NCBI RefSeq assembly: GCF_010500965.1
Contig: NZ_QVMI01000035.1
Location: forward strand, 1-62,023
From: Bacteroides sp. 51
Lineage (GTDB): Bacteria; Bacteroidota; Bacteroidia; Bacteroidales; Bacteroidaceae
Direction of reading: 5' to 3'
Length of the DNA: 62,023 bases
In this document: positions 1-8,433 of the stretch, in pieces
How the letters are laid out: each line of letters opens with the position of its first letter
Numbering within the stretch: position 1 is the stretch's first letter
Notes under the pieces: model-generated
Seen by the model: the letters and a program-made list of their open reading frames with translations, nothing else
What the model was told of the DNA's origin: nothing
Database searches by the model: none
Program-made: the position numbers and the translations under genes

Positions 1-1
1 C

Positions 2-76
2 TTCTACGCAACCAACAGGGTGTTGGCCGCAATAGGGAAAGGGCTGAGAATTAACTATGCGCATAATGCTGCTTAA
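2..76 (+). CDS. 3' end of an unidentified gene (partial)
   Basis: The reading frame starting at base 2 is open from the window edge to a TAA at 74-76 and would encode 24 residues ending in RINYAHNAA. The stop lies just before the promoter of the next gene, as expected for the tail of an upstream gene. I do not recognise the peptide. Frame 1 is also open, to base 54, so the choice of frame is uncertain. Confidence 0.35.
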   Translation, partial: FYATNRVLAAIGKGLRINYAHNAA

Positions 77-99
77 TTATGAAAAGTTACTTATATATT

Positions 100-131
100 A
101 TTGTAGTATTCAAATCAAAAGTTTATCTTTG
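100..131 (+). promoter_or_regulatory. Bacteroidetes-type promoter for the S24-like regulator
   Basis: A -7 element TATCTTTG lies at 124-131 and a -33 TTG at 101-103, 20 bp apart, which is the canonical Bacteroidetes sigma-ABfr arrangement. The predicted transcript has a leader of about 100 nt before the ATG at 242. Confidence 0.6.
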
Positions 132-241
132 CTTAGTGTTAACTACACCGCAAAGATACTACATAAAATCACTAATACTACGAATGTGGTAGATTTTATT
201 TCGCATTTTAGATTATTTAACAGTAAGCACTACAAAATAAT

Positions 242-1051
242 ATGGAAGAAAGGAAAGAAAGACTACTAAAAGCGTACGAATACCTTAGAAGTAAAGGTGT
301 TGTTCATACCCAGAACGACGTTGCCGAACGGGTTGGCTCGAACAGAGTGAATGTTTCTAACGCATTCAGAGGGCAACCCAAGTACCTCACCGACAGGTTC
401 CTGAGGCGATTTAATGCCGCTTTCGGAGAAATATTCAACCTGACATGGCTCGTCGACGGCGAAGGCGAAATGCTCAAAGCCGGAGTCGACAGAAACATGG
501 AAAACAATGTGGTAGGCATAAACTTTCCTAAAAAAGCAGGAGAGTTGTATCTTGAAACCAAGAACGGAATGAAGTATTATGAGATTTCGCCGGGCAAATA
601 CAAAGTCACCGTTCCGTTGGTTCCGTACAATGCTTATGCAAGATTTGCGAACGACTGCGAACTGCAACTCGACCGCGAAGAGTGGGAAACGGCCGACTTT
701 GAGGTTGACCAGATAGGACATGGCAACTATATGGCATTCGAGGTCAGAGGCGACAGTATGGACGATGGCACGAAGCATGGAATATCGCAGGGCGAAACCC
801 TACTGGTACGCGAACTGGACCGCATTCATTGGATGAGCGGACTAAGATACAAGAAGTTTCCTTTTTGGGTCGTGGCGTTTGACAATTCGATACTGATAAA
901 GGAAATCACGGATCATAATATAGAGACGGGAGATATTACGTGTCACTCGCTGAACCCATCGCCCGAGTACAGAGATTTTACCATAAATCTGGACGACATT
1001 CAGCGATTGTTTAATGTAATAAAGATCAAGCCGTTAGAGAGAGACTTCTAA
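242..1051 (+). CDS. LexA/S24-type helix-turn-helix transcriptional regulator
   Basis: The protein has 269 residues. An N-terminal helix-turn-helix covers about residues 22-48 (the TQNDVAERVGSNRVNVSN segment). The C-terminal half resembles the S24/LexA peptidase fold: GDSMDDG holds the probable nucleophile Ser172, and ILIKEI holds Lys220 as the probable general base. Family members are repressors that may self-cleave under DNA damage or, in many Bacteroides stand-alone copies, act as ordinary regulators. I do not see an obvious Ala-Gly or Cys-Gly cleavage site in the linker, so self-cleavage is not certain. It has its own promoter and sits upstream of an unknown membrane protein. No phage structural genes are nearby, so it is probably not the repressor of an intact prophage. 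Confidence 0.8.
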   Translation: MEERKERLLKAYEYLRSKGVVHTQNDVAERVGSNRVNVSNAFRGQPKYLTDRFLRRFNAAFGEIFNLTWLVDGEGEMLKAGVDRNMENNVVGINFPKKAGELYLETKNGMKYYEISPGKYKVTVPLVPYNAYARFANDCELQLDREEWETADFEVDQIGHGNYMAFEVRGDSMDDGTKHGISQGETLLVRELDRIHWMSGLRYKKFPFWVVAFDNSILIKEITDHNIETGDITCHSLNPSPEYRDFTINLDDIQRLFNVIKIKPLERDF

Positions 1052-1091
1052 TCTGTAGTACATTATACAACATCATACATTCATTATATAT

Positions 1092-1496
1092 ATGGACGGA
1101 TTTATATATTTCGTAGCAATTATTTTCGCTATACTGAATTTAATTTTATTCTTCAAACTCTGGGGAATGACAAACAACATAAAGAAACTCACTAAACGCT
1201 TTATGGGACAGGATCATCCCACATTGAAGGACGCAAAGGACCTGTATATTTTAGGTGAGTATGATGCTGCATTTAAAATCTATAAGACGAAGTTTGTTGA
1301 ACTAATGAAGGATCAGTTCAGCACGCTGCACAACACCTATCGTTTGGACGACAAAGAAAGGGCGGAAGAATACAACAATTATTTTCAAAAGCACCAGGCT
1401 GCTTACCAGGAAAGGCTCAATAAATTGGGACCTGAGTACCAGATTGACTTTTCCCGGTATGATAGCTACCAGAAAATGAGTGATTTACACTCCTGA
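1092..1496 (+). CDS. Small single-pass membrane protein, function unknown
   Basis: The protein has 134 residues. Residues 3-25 form one strong hydrophobic helix, followed by a charged cytoplasmic-type domain of about 105 residues rich in helix formers. The segment around residues 47-75 (TLKDAKDLYILGEYDAAFKI) looks like a single TPR-like helical hairpin. I do not recognise a named family. It begins 40 bp after the S24-like regulator and shares its strand, so it may be co-transcribed. A strong hairpin follows its stop codon. Confidence 0.65.
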   Translation: MDGFIYFVAIIFAILNLILFFKLWGMTNNIKKLTKRFMGQDHPTLKDAKDLYILGEYDAAFKIYKTKFVELMKDQFSTLHNTYRLDDKERAEEYNNYFQKHQAAYQERLNKLGPEYQIDFSRYDSYQKMSDLHS

Positions 1497-1515
1497 AACA
1501 ACCGCTATTACCCAC

Positions 1516-1549
1516 AATAAAAGGCAGTCGTTATTCGGCTGCCTTTATT
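1516..1549. terminator. Bidirectional hairpin terminator
   Basis: AATAAAAGGCAG at 1516-1527 pairs with CTGCCTTTATT at 1539-1549 around a short loop. It lies 20 bp after the stop of the plus-strand gene, and its distal arm also encodes the last residues of the convergent minus-strand gene. Confidence 0.7.
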
Positions 1550-1803
1550 GTTTCGAGTATAATCAATATATTGTTCAAATCGCGCTCCTGAAAGACTCCG
1601 TTCTTGTGCACGGGATCGTTTATTAGTTCCTGGTACACCTCGTCCAACTGCCCGAAACTCACCTCATAGCATAGCAGATTAAAGTTTATTTTGAGCGAAT
1701 CAAGTTCGGGTTTCGTCAGCTGAATAGTCCTGGTTTCATTAGCCGCAGCCCGGCATAAATAGGTAGATAATTGTTTTTGTAGTATTTGAAGTGGTCGTTT
1801 CAT
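1531..1803 (-). CDS. Small hypothetical protein
   Basis: The protein has 90 residues, is mostly helical and rather charged, with no signal peptide or membrane segment. The frame has a normal ATG start, and the stop lies in the hairpin shared with the convergent gene. I do not recognise a family. The coding assignment rests on length, composition and its place between a terminator and an AT-rich region on the upstream side. Confidence 0.55.
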   Translation of the reverse strand: MKRPLQILQKQLSTYLCRAAANETRTIQLTKPELDSLKINFNLLCYEVSFGQLDEVYQELINDPVHKNGVFQERDLNNILIILETIKAAE

Positions 1804-1989
1804 GCGATCTAAGCTGATATGTTCAGTTTGTTTAACGGATGCAAATATAGAAATTCTTTGGTTATTTTACTGCTCGGAAACAATTAAATATTCGAATAAA
1901 TTTGAGGCATCATGCATTTTGTATAGTTCGCTGTCATGTTGGCTGTCCATACGGAGGAATTTTCGCAGGATAGCACCCCGAAACAACCA

Positions 1990-2132
1990 GGGTAGTATGG
2001 TAGCACGCGTTGGGTAGTATGGTAGCACAACCAGGGTACTACCCTACGGTTCGTTGGGTGGTATGGTAGCACAACCAGAGTAGTACCCTGCGGTTCACGG
2101 GGTGGTATGGTGGGGCAACTTGGGTCAGATGG
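1990..2132. repeat. 22-bp-phased array of an 11-bp core (locus 1)
   Basis: Cores begin at 1990, 2012, 2034, 2056, 2078 and 2100, exactly 22 bp apart, with a degenerate one at 2122. The cores are GGGTAGTATGG (twice), GGGTACTACCC, GGGTGGTATGG, GAGTAGTACCC and GGGTGGTATGG, each followed by an 11-bp spacer, often TAGCACAACCA. Some cores are fully self-complementary, others one-sided. The array ends in the 3' end of the DUF4248 gene. The same family occurs at 15705-15847 and 39102-39244. Confidence 0.9.
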
Positions 2133-2361
2133 TATCGAAGGGTTCGCCCAGGTATTCGACAATGAGTCGCACTTGTTTCGGGGTATATTGCCGGTCGGAG
2201 GGACTGAGCTGAAGGCTATCCATCCGGGCCTTCAGTTGGGGTTGATGGTTGATCCAACGGCGCATTTTACGCAGGGCGCCTTCATCGCTCATATGCGGAT
2301 TATAGAGTCGGGCAAGTTCTACTTTGAGGTATGCTTTAATTACAAATTTGTCTTCTTTCAT
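2125..2361 (-). CDS. DUF4248 family protein
   Basis: The protein has 78 residues. It has the features I associate with DUF4248, a small Bacteroidetes family of unknown function: LARLYNP near residue 17, an RRWI segment in the middle, and a C-terminal YTPKQVRLIVEYLGEP block. The fold is probably a small helix-turn-helix-like domain (inference). It is divergent from the HU-like gene at 2684, an arrangement common for this family. A paralogue lies at 31439. Its last codons fall in the first register of the adjacent 22-bp array. Confidence 0.75.
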   Translation of the reverse strand: MKEDKFVIKAYLKVELARLYNPHMSDEGALRKMRRWINHQPQLKARMDSLQLSPSDRQYTPKQVRLIVEYLGEPFDTI

Positions 2362-2683
2362 CGGGTTTTATTTTATTAAATTAACTTCTATAAATATAAA
2401 GAATATTTCTCGACTAATCAGCGTTAAATTGCGGACAGATGTGACAACGAGAAAGGGGACGGGTTTTATTTTCCGACACCCCGCGAAAGGGCTTATAAAT
2501 GAACAATCAACGGTTATCTGCGGCAATTTAAGGCAAATTAAAGTCAACAACGAACAAGTACGGTCATTCACGTCAAACCAGTTTTTCAGCGTGTCGTATC
2601 TTTGTCATAACGAAAGGGGATCGGCCGAACCATTCGGGAAACAAAGATTATTTTTATTTATTAACTAACAAATATTTTAACTT
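2362..2683. promoter_or_regulatory. Divergent regulatory region between DUF4248 and HU-like genes
   Basis: This 322-bp AT-rich spacer separates the divergent genes. TATCTTTG at 2597-2604 is a good -7 element for the HU-like gene, giving a leader of about 75 nt; the -33 region is poor. I see no clear promoter for the minus-strand gene, and no convincing ORF. Confidence 0.5.
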
Positions 2684-3202
2684 ATGGCAATTGTATTTAA
2701 AAAGACATTACGCATGAATCCGGTGCAGCCTTCGGAGCCGGGCAAGTTCTATCCGCAAATCGTAAACGTAGGAAAACGGGTGAACGAGGAAACGATCATT
2801 TATGATATGAAGGAGAAGAGTTCGCTGTCGAAAGGCGATATTGAGAGTGTGATTTCGAACTTTATCGAGTCCATGCGCTCGGCTTTGTTCAGCGGGCACA
2901 CGGTGTCGATCCGTCACTTCGGGTCGTTCAGCCTGTCGGCAAAGGCAGAGGGTGCGGCAACGGAAGATGAATGCACGTCGTCGAAAATCAAATCGGTGAA
3001 TATTAACTTCCGTCCGGCACCGTACATCCGTCCAAGCCTCACGGCAACACGCGGGGGCGAGAAACTGGAGTTCGTCGACCTGGTAAGCTACCTTAAGGGA
3101 TTGAGCATGAACGGATTAAGCTTTTCACTGGATGGCAACAACTCCGGCGGAAACAACGACGACGGCGGCGACGACGGAGAAGTTATAGACCCAGGCTTCT
3201 AG
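2684..3202 (+). CDS. HU-like DNA-binding protein with acidic Gly/Asp tail
   Basis: The protein has 172 residues. Residues about 30-120 match the HU/IHF-like fold found in Bacteroidetes: LSKGDIESVISNFIESM, the VSIRHFGSFSLS strand, then a strand with NINFRPAPYIRPSL where HU has its DNA-binding arm. It is much longer than HU (about 90 residues), with an N-terminal extension and a C-terminal tail (about residues 151-172) of Gly, Asn and Asp. Family members are thought to bind DNA as nucleoid-type proteins. Divergent pairing with DUF4248 is typical, but the joint role is unknown. Here the amidase gene that often follows is absent. Confidence 0.8.
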   Translation: MAIVFKKTLRMNPVQPSEPGKFYPQIVNVGKRVNEETIIYDMKEKSSLSKGDIESVISNFIESMRSALFSGHTVSIRHFGSFSLSAKAEGAATEDECTSSKIKSVNINFRPAPYIRPSLTATRGGEKLEFVDLVSYLKGLSMNGLSFSLDGNNSGGNNDDGGDDGEVIDPGF

Positions 3203-3607
3203 GCGGGCGGCAAGGTGCCGCTGCCAGTGGCGACAAGCCGCGCTGCGCTGACGGGGGATATCTTGTTTTCCATACTGTAGGGGTGGGCCTTGTGTCCGCC
3301 CTTGACGCTACATAATGAAACTAATAACACAGAATCTACAAGCATTATACGACGCCATGCCCGAGGAATCCCGAAAAAGCGAGCTGGCAGAGTCTATCTA
3401 CCTCAGTCTCAACCAGCCCAAGGTCGTTGGCATTGGCGATGATATGGCGGTTTGTGAAGTAAAACGACATCCCCCTACCCCGTCACAGGCGAGGTAGGGG
3501 AAATCACTCACACGGAACACGATATCTCTTAATTTAGAATAATCAAATCCACCTATCGAATTAAATTTGTACCTTTGTGCACAACATATACAACTAGATT
3601 AGACCTA
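3203..3607. repeat. Intergenic region with GC-rich and palindromic repeat remnants
   Basis: The 405-bp gap holds a GC-rich element at 3203-3250 (GGCGGCAAGGTGCCGCTGCC, then AAGCCGCGCTGCGC) also found at 15610-15660, 25009-25055 and 28580-28617. A degenerate CTGTAGGGGTGGGC element follows at about 3279-3300. CCCCTACCCCGTC and its inverted partner lie at about 3473-3500. TACCTTTG at 3570-3577 is a plausible -7 for the downstream lipoprotein. Confidence 0.6.
3315..3497 (+). CDS. Doubtful small ORF whose 3' end is repeat-derived
   Basis: The ORF has 60 codons. The first 50 residues (MKLITQNLQALYDAMPEE...) look like a plausible helical protein. The last ten residues are read from the palindromic CCCCTACCCC element, so a real gene may have been truncated by repeat insertion. 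I do not recognise it. Confidence 0.3.
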   Translation: MKLITQNLQALYDAMPEESRKSELAESIYLSLNQPKVVGIGDDMAVCEVKRHPPTPSQAR

Positions 3608-3619
3608 ATGCACAACAGT

Positions 3620-3749
3620 ATGAATAGCAAATTCTTAATCCTACCGTTACTCTTATTCTTTTTTCTACAGTTGCTCTAAAAGCGATCCCAACGAGCCAGA
3701 CCCTACCCCTCCGGTAGAAAAAGGCGAGGTAACAATCAATCTTTCTAAC
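3620..3749 (+). pseudogene. Out-of-frame lipoprotein signal peptide of the BACON/LRR protein
   Basis: From the ATG at 3620 (or 3608 in the same frame) the frame encodes MNSKFLILPLLLFFF and then hits TAA within 10 codons. From 3663 the frame of the downstream gene reads FYSCSKSDPNEP and continues without a stop into the ATG at 3750. Removing one T from the six-T run at 3659-3664 joins both into a classical type II signal peptide with lipobox Cys. Either the gene is broken in its leader, the run is variable, or this is a sequencing error. Confidence 0.75.
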
Positions 3750-6700
3750 ATGACATTACCTTCTGATAATTCAGAGAGTAAAACATTCGAAATCACCAGC
3801 AATCAATCCTGGACGATCGAATTATCCAATACACGGACAACCCCCGACTGGTTAAACGTATCTCCCCTAAAAGGCGATGCAGGTACCACAACCGTAACAG
3901 TGAAAACCCAAAAAGAAAACGAACTATACGACGACCGCGACGCCATTATTCGCGTAAAATCGGGAGATATTCTTAAAACCGTAACAATCACCCAAAAGAA
4001 AAAAGAAGCCATACTACTTTCGAGAGATAAGGTAGAACTAGCACCAGACGATAAGTCCTTCAGCATTGAAGTACAAAGTAATATATCCTACGAAATAATC
4101 ATTCCCGAAGAATCGGCCACCTGGATAAGCAAAAGCGCCACTCCCCCGACTCGTGGATTGTCTACCAAAACAGAATCTTTCACCGTACAGCCGCTAACTG
4201 AACAAAAGAACCGGGAAGGAAGTATTATTTTTAAGAAAGGCGATATCACTGAAACCGTCCAGGTATTTCAAACACAAAAAGATGAGTTGGTTCTTCTTAA
4301 CGACCGTTTCTCCGTCTCAGATGAGGGTGAAGAGGCTTTGGTTGTTGATCTGCGAACCAATATTGAATACGAAATCACCATACCGGAAAAAGATAAATCA
4401 TGGATATCTATCACCAATCCACCCTTGGTGCGTGCCATAAGAAACGACAAGATATATCTTAAAATAACGCCAAACGAGACGTATGATTCCCGTACCAGCG
4501 AACTCATAATCAAAGATAAAAACTCTGACTTATCAAAAACGCTGACCATAACCCAGGTACAGAAAGATGCATTAATCATTTCTGAAAAAGACTTCAATGT
4601 AAGCTCAGAAAAACAAGAAATTTCGATTACATTGAAAGCCAACATCACCTATGAAATAGGTATACCCGAAGACGTCAAATGGATAACACAAAAACCTTTA
4701 TCCCGGGGATTGACAGAGTATAAACACATATTCGTTATTCAGGAAAACGAATCATCCCAGTCCAGACAAGCCACAGTTACATTTACAGACAAGAATACCA
4801 AAATCAGTGAAAGTGTTGTTATTACGCAAGCTTTCGAAAAAGTTCTTCTGGTAGAAAAAACATACGAACAAGTATCCATTGATGGTGGAAATGCTAACCT
4901 ACAGTTTAAAAGTAGCGGCACATACAGCGTATCCATACCAGAGGATGCTACATCGTGGGTATCCAAAACCGACACCAGAGGCTTGGATTCGCACTCGGTT
5001 AATTTTATAGTCAAACCGCTAACGTCTCCTGAAGTAATGATCAGGAAAGCTGTCATTGAAATAACAAGCGGCAACAACTTGAAACATCAATTTACTATTG
5101 TACAAGCTCGCGGAACCTATGTGCACACAGCAGGTACACTGAGTGAGTTTATAACAAACACAACCAACACAAAAGAACTAACGTTATTTGGAAACATCAA
5201 CGAAAAAGACCTGAAATATCTTAAAACGTTCAATGTGCTTGAATCTATTGATCTTTCGCATGTAAAACTACAAACCATTCCTTCTGATATATTCAATAGT
5301 TCCAAGTTGAGAAGCATCAAGCTACCCGAAGGATTGACACGAATTGAAGACAGAGCATTTATTGGATGCAAAGAACTTACAACAATAAACATTCCCGGGA
5401 CTGTAGTATATATTGGTGCATCAGCCTTCCAGTTTTGCTCTAAATTGGAAAGCGTAAAAATACCTGCTGCTGTAGAGATACTCAAGAAAGCAACATTCAA
5501 CCAATGCAGCGCATTAAACAATGTCGAATTCGAAGAATCGTCATTACTGCATACCATAGAAGATGGTTCCTACAATTCTTCCAACGATGGCGTTTTTGAA
5601 CAATGCACTAATCTTTTACGAATTAAATGTCCCAAAAACCTGAAATATATAGGAATCAGTGCTTTTAGATCATCCGGAATTGCCGATATCACATTCAATC
5701 CAGGACTGAAAACAATTGCCGAATTTGCATTTTTTAAATGCAAGAGAATCGCAAAAGTCACCATTCCCGCAAGTGTTGAATCCATTCAGGGAGGTGCATT
5801 TTACGAATGCCAACTCTTAACCCATGTCGTTATCGAACAAAACTCTATGCTACGCACGTTGGGCGAGAAAAAGACATCCAATGTGCCTACCTTCGGTGTT
5901 TTTGGCAGTTGCCGCAACCTTGTATCAATTAATTTACCCGAAAAACTAACAACTATTGGAGCAAGAGCATTTCATTGGTGTGATGCATTAAAGCTAACAC
6001 TTCCAGCCTCTTTGGAATATATAGGCAATGAGGCGTTTTCCAGATGCATATTTGAAACAGAACTCACACTTCCTTCCATAAAAGAAATTGGTTCATTGGC
6101 ATTTGAGCAAACATCCATACCTAAATTAACCTTCCCTAGCAGCTTGGTTACTATGGGAGAATCGGTTTTCTCCGAGTGTAAAAGTCTCAAAACCGTAACC
6201 TTTGCAGACAATGGTTTATTAGAAATAATTCCAGCAGGAGCATTCTCCGAATGCACAACATTGGAAACCATCAATATACCTGCAAATATAACAACGATAG
6301 GTGGACAGGCATTGAAATCCACTTCCATTTCGAGTTTAACATTTCCGGCAAACAGTCGTCTAAGCGATATTGGGCCTGGAGCATTCCAGGGATCAAATCT
6401 CATATCTATCTCTATCCCCAATAACATCACTAAAATTGAGTACGACACATTCTGGGGCTGTAGTAAACTAAACCACATTGATTTACCGAAAGAATTATTA
6501 GAAATTAATTCAAGGGCTTTCCTGGAATGCACGAACCTTACTCAGATAGTCATTCCGGAGAAAACAAAAAAAATAGAAGATGAAGCTTTTAGCAAATGTG
6601 GAAAACTCACTCAAATTAACCTTCCTGAATCGCTGATTGAGATTGGTGCTCGGGTTTTCGAGAGTAGCGGGATTACAAGTATTCATATTCCCGACAATAT

Positions 6701-7223
6701 AAGAATATTAAAAGGTACATTCTATGAAGCGAGAAACCTTGAAAATGTAACTTTTTCTCCTAATTCTAAACTAGAACGAATTGAATGTTACGCAATTATA
6801 AGTTATCGAGAATATGGAACATTTTCCATGTGTACATCTCTGGAAGAGATTGACTTACCCAAATCTTTAAAACATATTGGCGACCGCGCATTTGAAGCCG
6901 CTGCACTAAAAGAAATAACGATTCCGGAAAATGTTACGGAACTAGGAAGACTAAGTTTTGGAGCAAATAGTGCTTTAAAAAAGATTACACTAAATAAATC
7001 GCTCAATGAAATAAAAACTGAAGTTTTCAGGAACTGTACTTCACTTAAAGAAGTTATTGCGTTATCAGAGTTTCCTCCTATTATTTCGATATTCTCCACT
7101 TTTAAAGGAACTCCGGCAGACAAAACATTAAAAGTTCCTGCCGAATATGTTCAAGCTTATAAAACGAACCCTGACTGGACGAGAGAATTTAATAATGGTG
7201 AGAGCATCTATCCGCTAAATTAA
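3750..7223 (+). CDS. Surface lipoprotein with BACON domains and BspA-type leucine-rich repeats
   Basis: From the first in-frame ATG the protein has 1157 residues; the true N terminus is probably the lipoprotein leader upstream, out of frame by one base. Residues 1-455 hold about five BACON-like beta-sandwich units of about 90 residues, each ending in an ITQ-type strand (for example VTITQKKKEAILL). BACON domains are proposed to bind carbohydrate or mucin. Residues about 460-1155 are LRR_5 repeats with the recurring pattern IPxxVxxIGxxAFxxCxxL, as in BspA-like surface proteins that bind host proteins or cells. The likely location is the outer membrane facing outward. It stands alone, with no enzymes next to it, so adhesion is more likely than digestion. 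If the leader really is out of frame, the product would not be exported. Confidence 0.8.
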   Translation: MTLPSDNSESKTFEITSNQSWTIELSNTRTTPDWLNVSPLKGDAGTTTVTVKTQKENELYDDRDAIIRVKSGDILKTVTITQKKKEAILLSRDKVELAPDDKSFSIEVQSNISYEIIIPEESATWISKSATPPTRGLSTKTESFTVQPLTEQKNREGSIIFKKGDITETVQVFQTQKDELVLLNDRFSVSDEGEEALVVDLRTNIEYEITIPEKDKSWISITNPPLVRAIRNDKIYLKITPNETYDSRTSELIIKDKNSDLSKTLTITQVQKDALIISEKDFNVSSEKQEISITLKANITYEIGIPEDVKWITQKPLSRGLTEYKHIFVIQENESSQSRQATVTFTDKNTKISESVVITQAFEKVLLVEKTYEQVSIDGGNANLQFKSSGTYSVSIPEDATSWVSKTDTRGLDSHSVNFIVKPLTSPEVMIRKAVIEITSGNNLKHQFTIVQARGTYVHTAGTLSEFITNTTNTKELTLFGNINEKDLKYLKTFNVLESIDLSHVKLQTIPSDIFNSSKLRSIKLPEGLTRIEDRAFIGCKELTTINIPGTVVYIGASAFQFCSKLESVKIPAAVEILKKATFNQCSALNNVEFEESSLLHTIEDGSYNSSNDGVFEQCTNLLRIKCPKNLKYIGISAFRSSGIADITFNPGLKTIAEFAFFKCKRIAKVTIPASVESIQGGAFYECQLLTHVVIEQNSMLRTLGEKKTSNVPTFGVFGSCRNLVSINLPEKLTTIGARAFHWCDALKLTLPASLEYIGNEAFSRCIFETELTLPSIKEIGSLAFEQTSIPKLTFPSSLVTMGESVFSECKSLKTVTFADNGLLEIIPAGAFSECTTLETINIPANITTIGGQALKSTSISSLTFPANSRLSDIGPGAFQGSNLISISIPNNITKIEYDTFWGCSKLNHIDLPKELLEINSRAFLECTNLTQIVIPEKTKKIEDEAFSKCGKLTQINLPESLIEIGARVFESSGITSIHIPDNIRILKGTFYEARNLENVTFSPNSKLERIECYAIISYREYGTFSMCTSLEEIDLPKSLKHIGDRAFEAAALKEITIPENVTELGRLSFGANSALKKITLNKSLNEIKTEVFRNCTSLKEVIALSEFPPIISIFSTFKGTPADKTLKVPAEYVQAYKTNPDWTREFNNGESIYPLN

Positions 7224-7266
7224 GATCAACTTTAAGAATAAATTTCTTTATTTAGCGAAAAGACAC

Positions 7267-7274
7267 TATCTTTG
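7267..7274 (+). promoter_or_regulatory. -7 promoter element for pheS
   Basis: TATCTTTG matches the Bacteroidetes -7 consensus and lies 37 bp before the pheS ATG. The -33 region (about 7242-7246) is only a weak match. Confidence 0.5.
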
Positions 7275-7311
7275 CACCACTTTTTATGCATTAAAATTAG
7301 AACTCAAGATA

Positions 7312-8334
7312 ATGATAGCTAAAATTGAACAATTGCTACAAGAGGTAAAGGCAGCAACCGCCGCCAGCGCCGAGGAACTGGAAGCGCTACGCATTAAATA
7401 CCTTAGTAAAAAAGGTGCCATTAATGACCTGATGGCCGACTTTCGCAACGTAGCAGCCGAACAGAAAAAGGAAGTTGGTATGAGACTGAACGAGCTGAAA
7501 ACCGCCGCGCAGGAGAAGATCAACGTCCTCAAAGAACAATTTGAAAGCAAGGACAGCGGTAACGCCGACCTGGACCTGACACGTTCGGCATATCCGGTGA
7601 AGTTAGGCACACGCCACCCGATTACGATTGTCCGCAATGAAGCTATCGACATCTTTGCACGCCTCGGATTCAGCATTGCCGAAGGTCCCGAAATTGAAGA
7701 TGACTGGCACGTGTTCTCTGCCCTGAACTTTGCAGAAGACCACCCGGCACGCGATATGCAGGACACCTTCTTTATTGAAGCCCGCCCGGATATTGTATTG
7801 CGTACGCATACTTCGTCCGTTCAGGTACGTGTGATGGAAAAAGACCCGCAACCACCGATCCGTATCATCTGTCCGGGACGTGTGTACCGCAACGAAGCCA
7901 TCAGCTATCGTGCGCATGCATTCTTCCACCAGATCGAAGCGCTGTATATCGACAAGAACGTATCCTTCACCGACCTGAAACAAGTACTGTTGCAGTTCGC
8001 TAAGGAGATGTTTGGCAATGACACCAAGATCCGTCTGCGTCCGTCGTACTTCCCATTTACAGAGCCTAGCGCCGAAATGGATATCAGTTGTAATATTTGC
8101 GGTGGCAAAGGTTGCCCGTTCTGTAAACATACCGGCTGGGTAGAAATCCTGGGCTGTGGTATGGTAGACCCGAACGTGTTGGAAGCATCCGGCATCGACA
8201 GCAAAACATATACCGGCTATGCCCTCGGAATGGGTATAGAGCGTATCACCAACCTGAAATACCAGGTGAGTGACCTTCGATTGTTCTCGGAAAACGACGT
8301 TCGTTTCCTGAAAGAGTTCGAAGCAGCGCAGTAA
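7312..8334 (+). CDS. pheS: Phenylalanine--tRNA ligase alpha subunit
   Basis: The protein has 340 residues, the usual length for PheS. It charges tRNA-Phe with phenylalanine as part of an alpha2beta2 complex in the cytoplasm. The N-terminal 80 residues form the coiled-coil tRNA-binding arm. Class II motif 2 is seen in CPGRVYRNEAISYRAHAFFH and motif 3 in the C-terminal GYALGMGIERI. A Cys cluster (CNICGGKGCPFC) follows motif 2, as in PheS of several phyla. pheT is not adjacent, which is common in Bacteroidetes. A repeat-built terminator follows. Confidence 0.97.
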   Translation: MIAKIEQLLQEVKAATAASAEELEALRIKYLSKKGAINDLMADFRNVAAEQKKEVGMRLNELKTAAQEKINVLKEQFESKDSGNADLDLTRSAYPVKLGTRHPITIVRNEAIDIFARLGFSIAEGPEIEDDWHVFSALNFAEDHPARDMQDTFFIEARPDIVLRTHTSSVQVRVMEKDPQPPIRIICPGRVYRNEAISYRAHAFFHQIEALYIDKNVSFTDLKQVLLQFAKEMFGNDTKIRLRPSYFPFTEPSAEMDISCNICGGKGCPFCKHTGWVEILGCGMVDPNVLEASGIDSKTYTGYALGMGIERITNLKYQVSDLRLFSENDVRFLKEFEAAQ

Positions 8335-8350
8335 TTAAGTTGATAGTTGA

Positions 8351-8406
8351 CAGTTGATAGTTGACAGTTGAGCCAATAATCAACTGTCAACTATCAACTG
8401 TTTTTT
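8351..8406 (+). terminator. Terminator of pheS built from heptanucleotide repeats
   Basis: Arms of 21 nt at 8351-8371 and 8380-8400 pair perfectly around an 8-nt loop and are followed by six T. Each arm is three copies of a heptamer (AGTTGAY on one side, TCAACTR on the other), so the terminator is itself a heptad repeat. Confidence 0.85.
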
Positions 8407-8433
8407 ATTAATCACTTTGGCAATAACTCAATT

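Noticed and set aside
57-269. 70-codon ORF before the S24-like regulator
   Set aside because: It covers the good promoter at 100-131 and overlaps the regulator start; composition is that of AT-rich noncoding DNA.
1884-2162. 92-codon minus-strand ORF over the first phased array
   Set aside because: Its Pro/Tyr-rich sequence is only the translation of the 22-bp repeats, and it overlaps the DUF4248 3' end.
2324-2668. 114-codon ORF in the DUF4248/HU spacer
   Set aside because: It spans the promoter of the HU-like gene and has no recognisable features.
242-3202. Prophage or integrative element at the left end
   Set aside because: There is an S24-like regulator, but no integrase, structural genes, att-like direct repeats or tRNA gene.
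3659-3664. Programmed -1 frameshift in the BACON/LRR leader
   Set aside because: The frame change needed is +1 (skip one base), and no slippery-site plus structure arrangement is visible; an indel in the T run is simpler.
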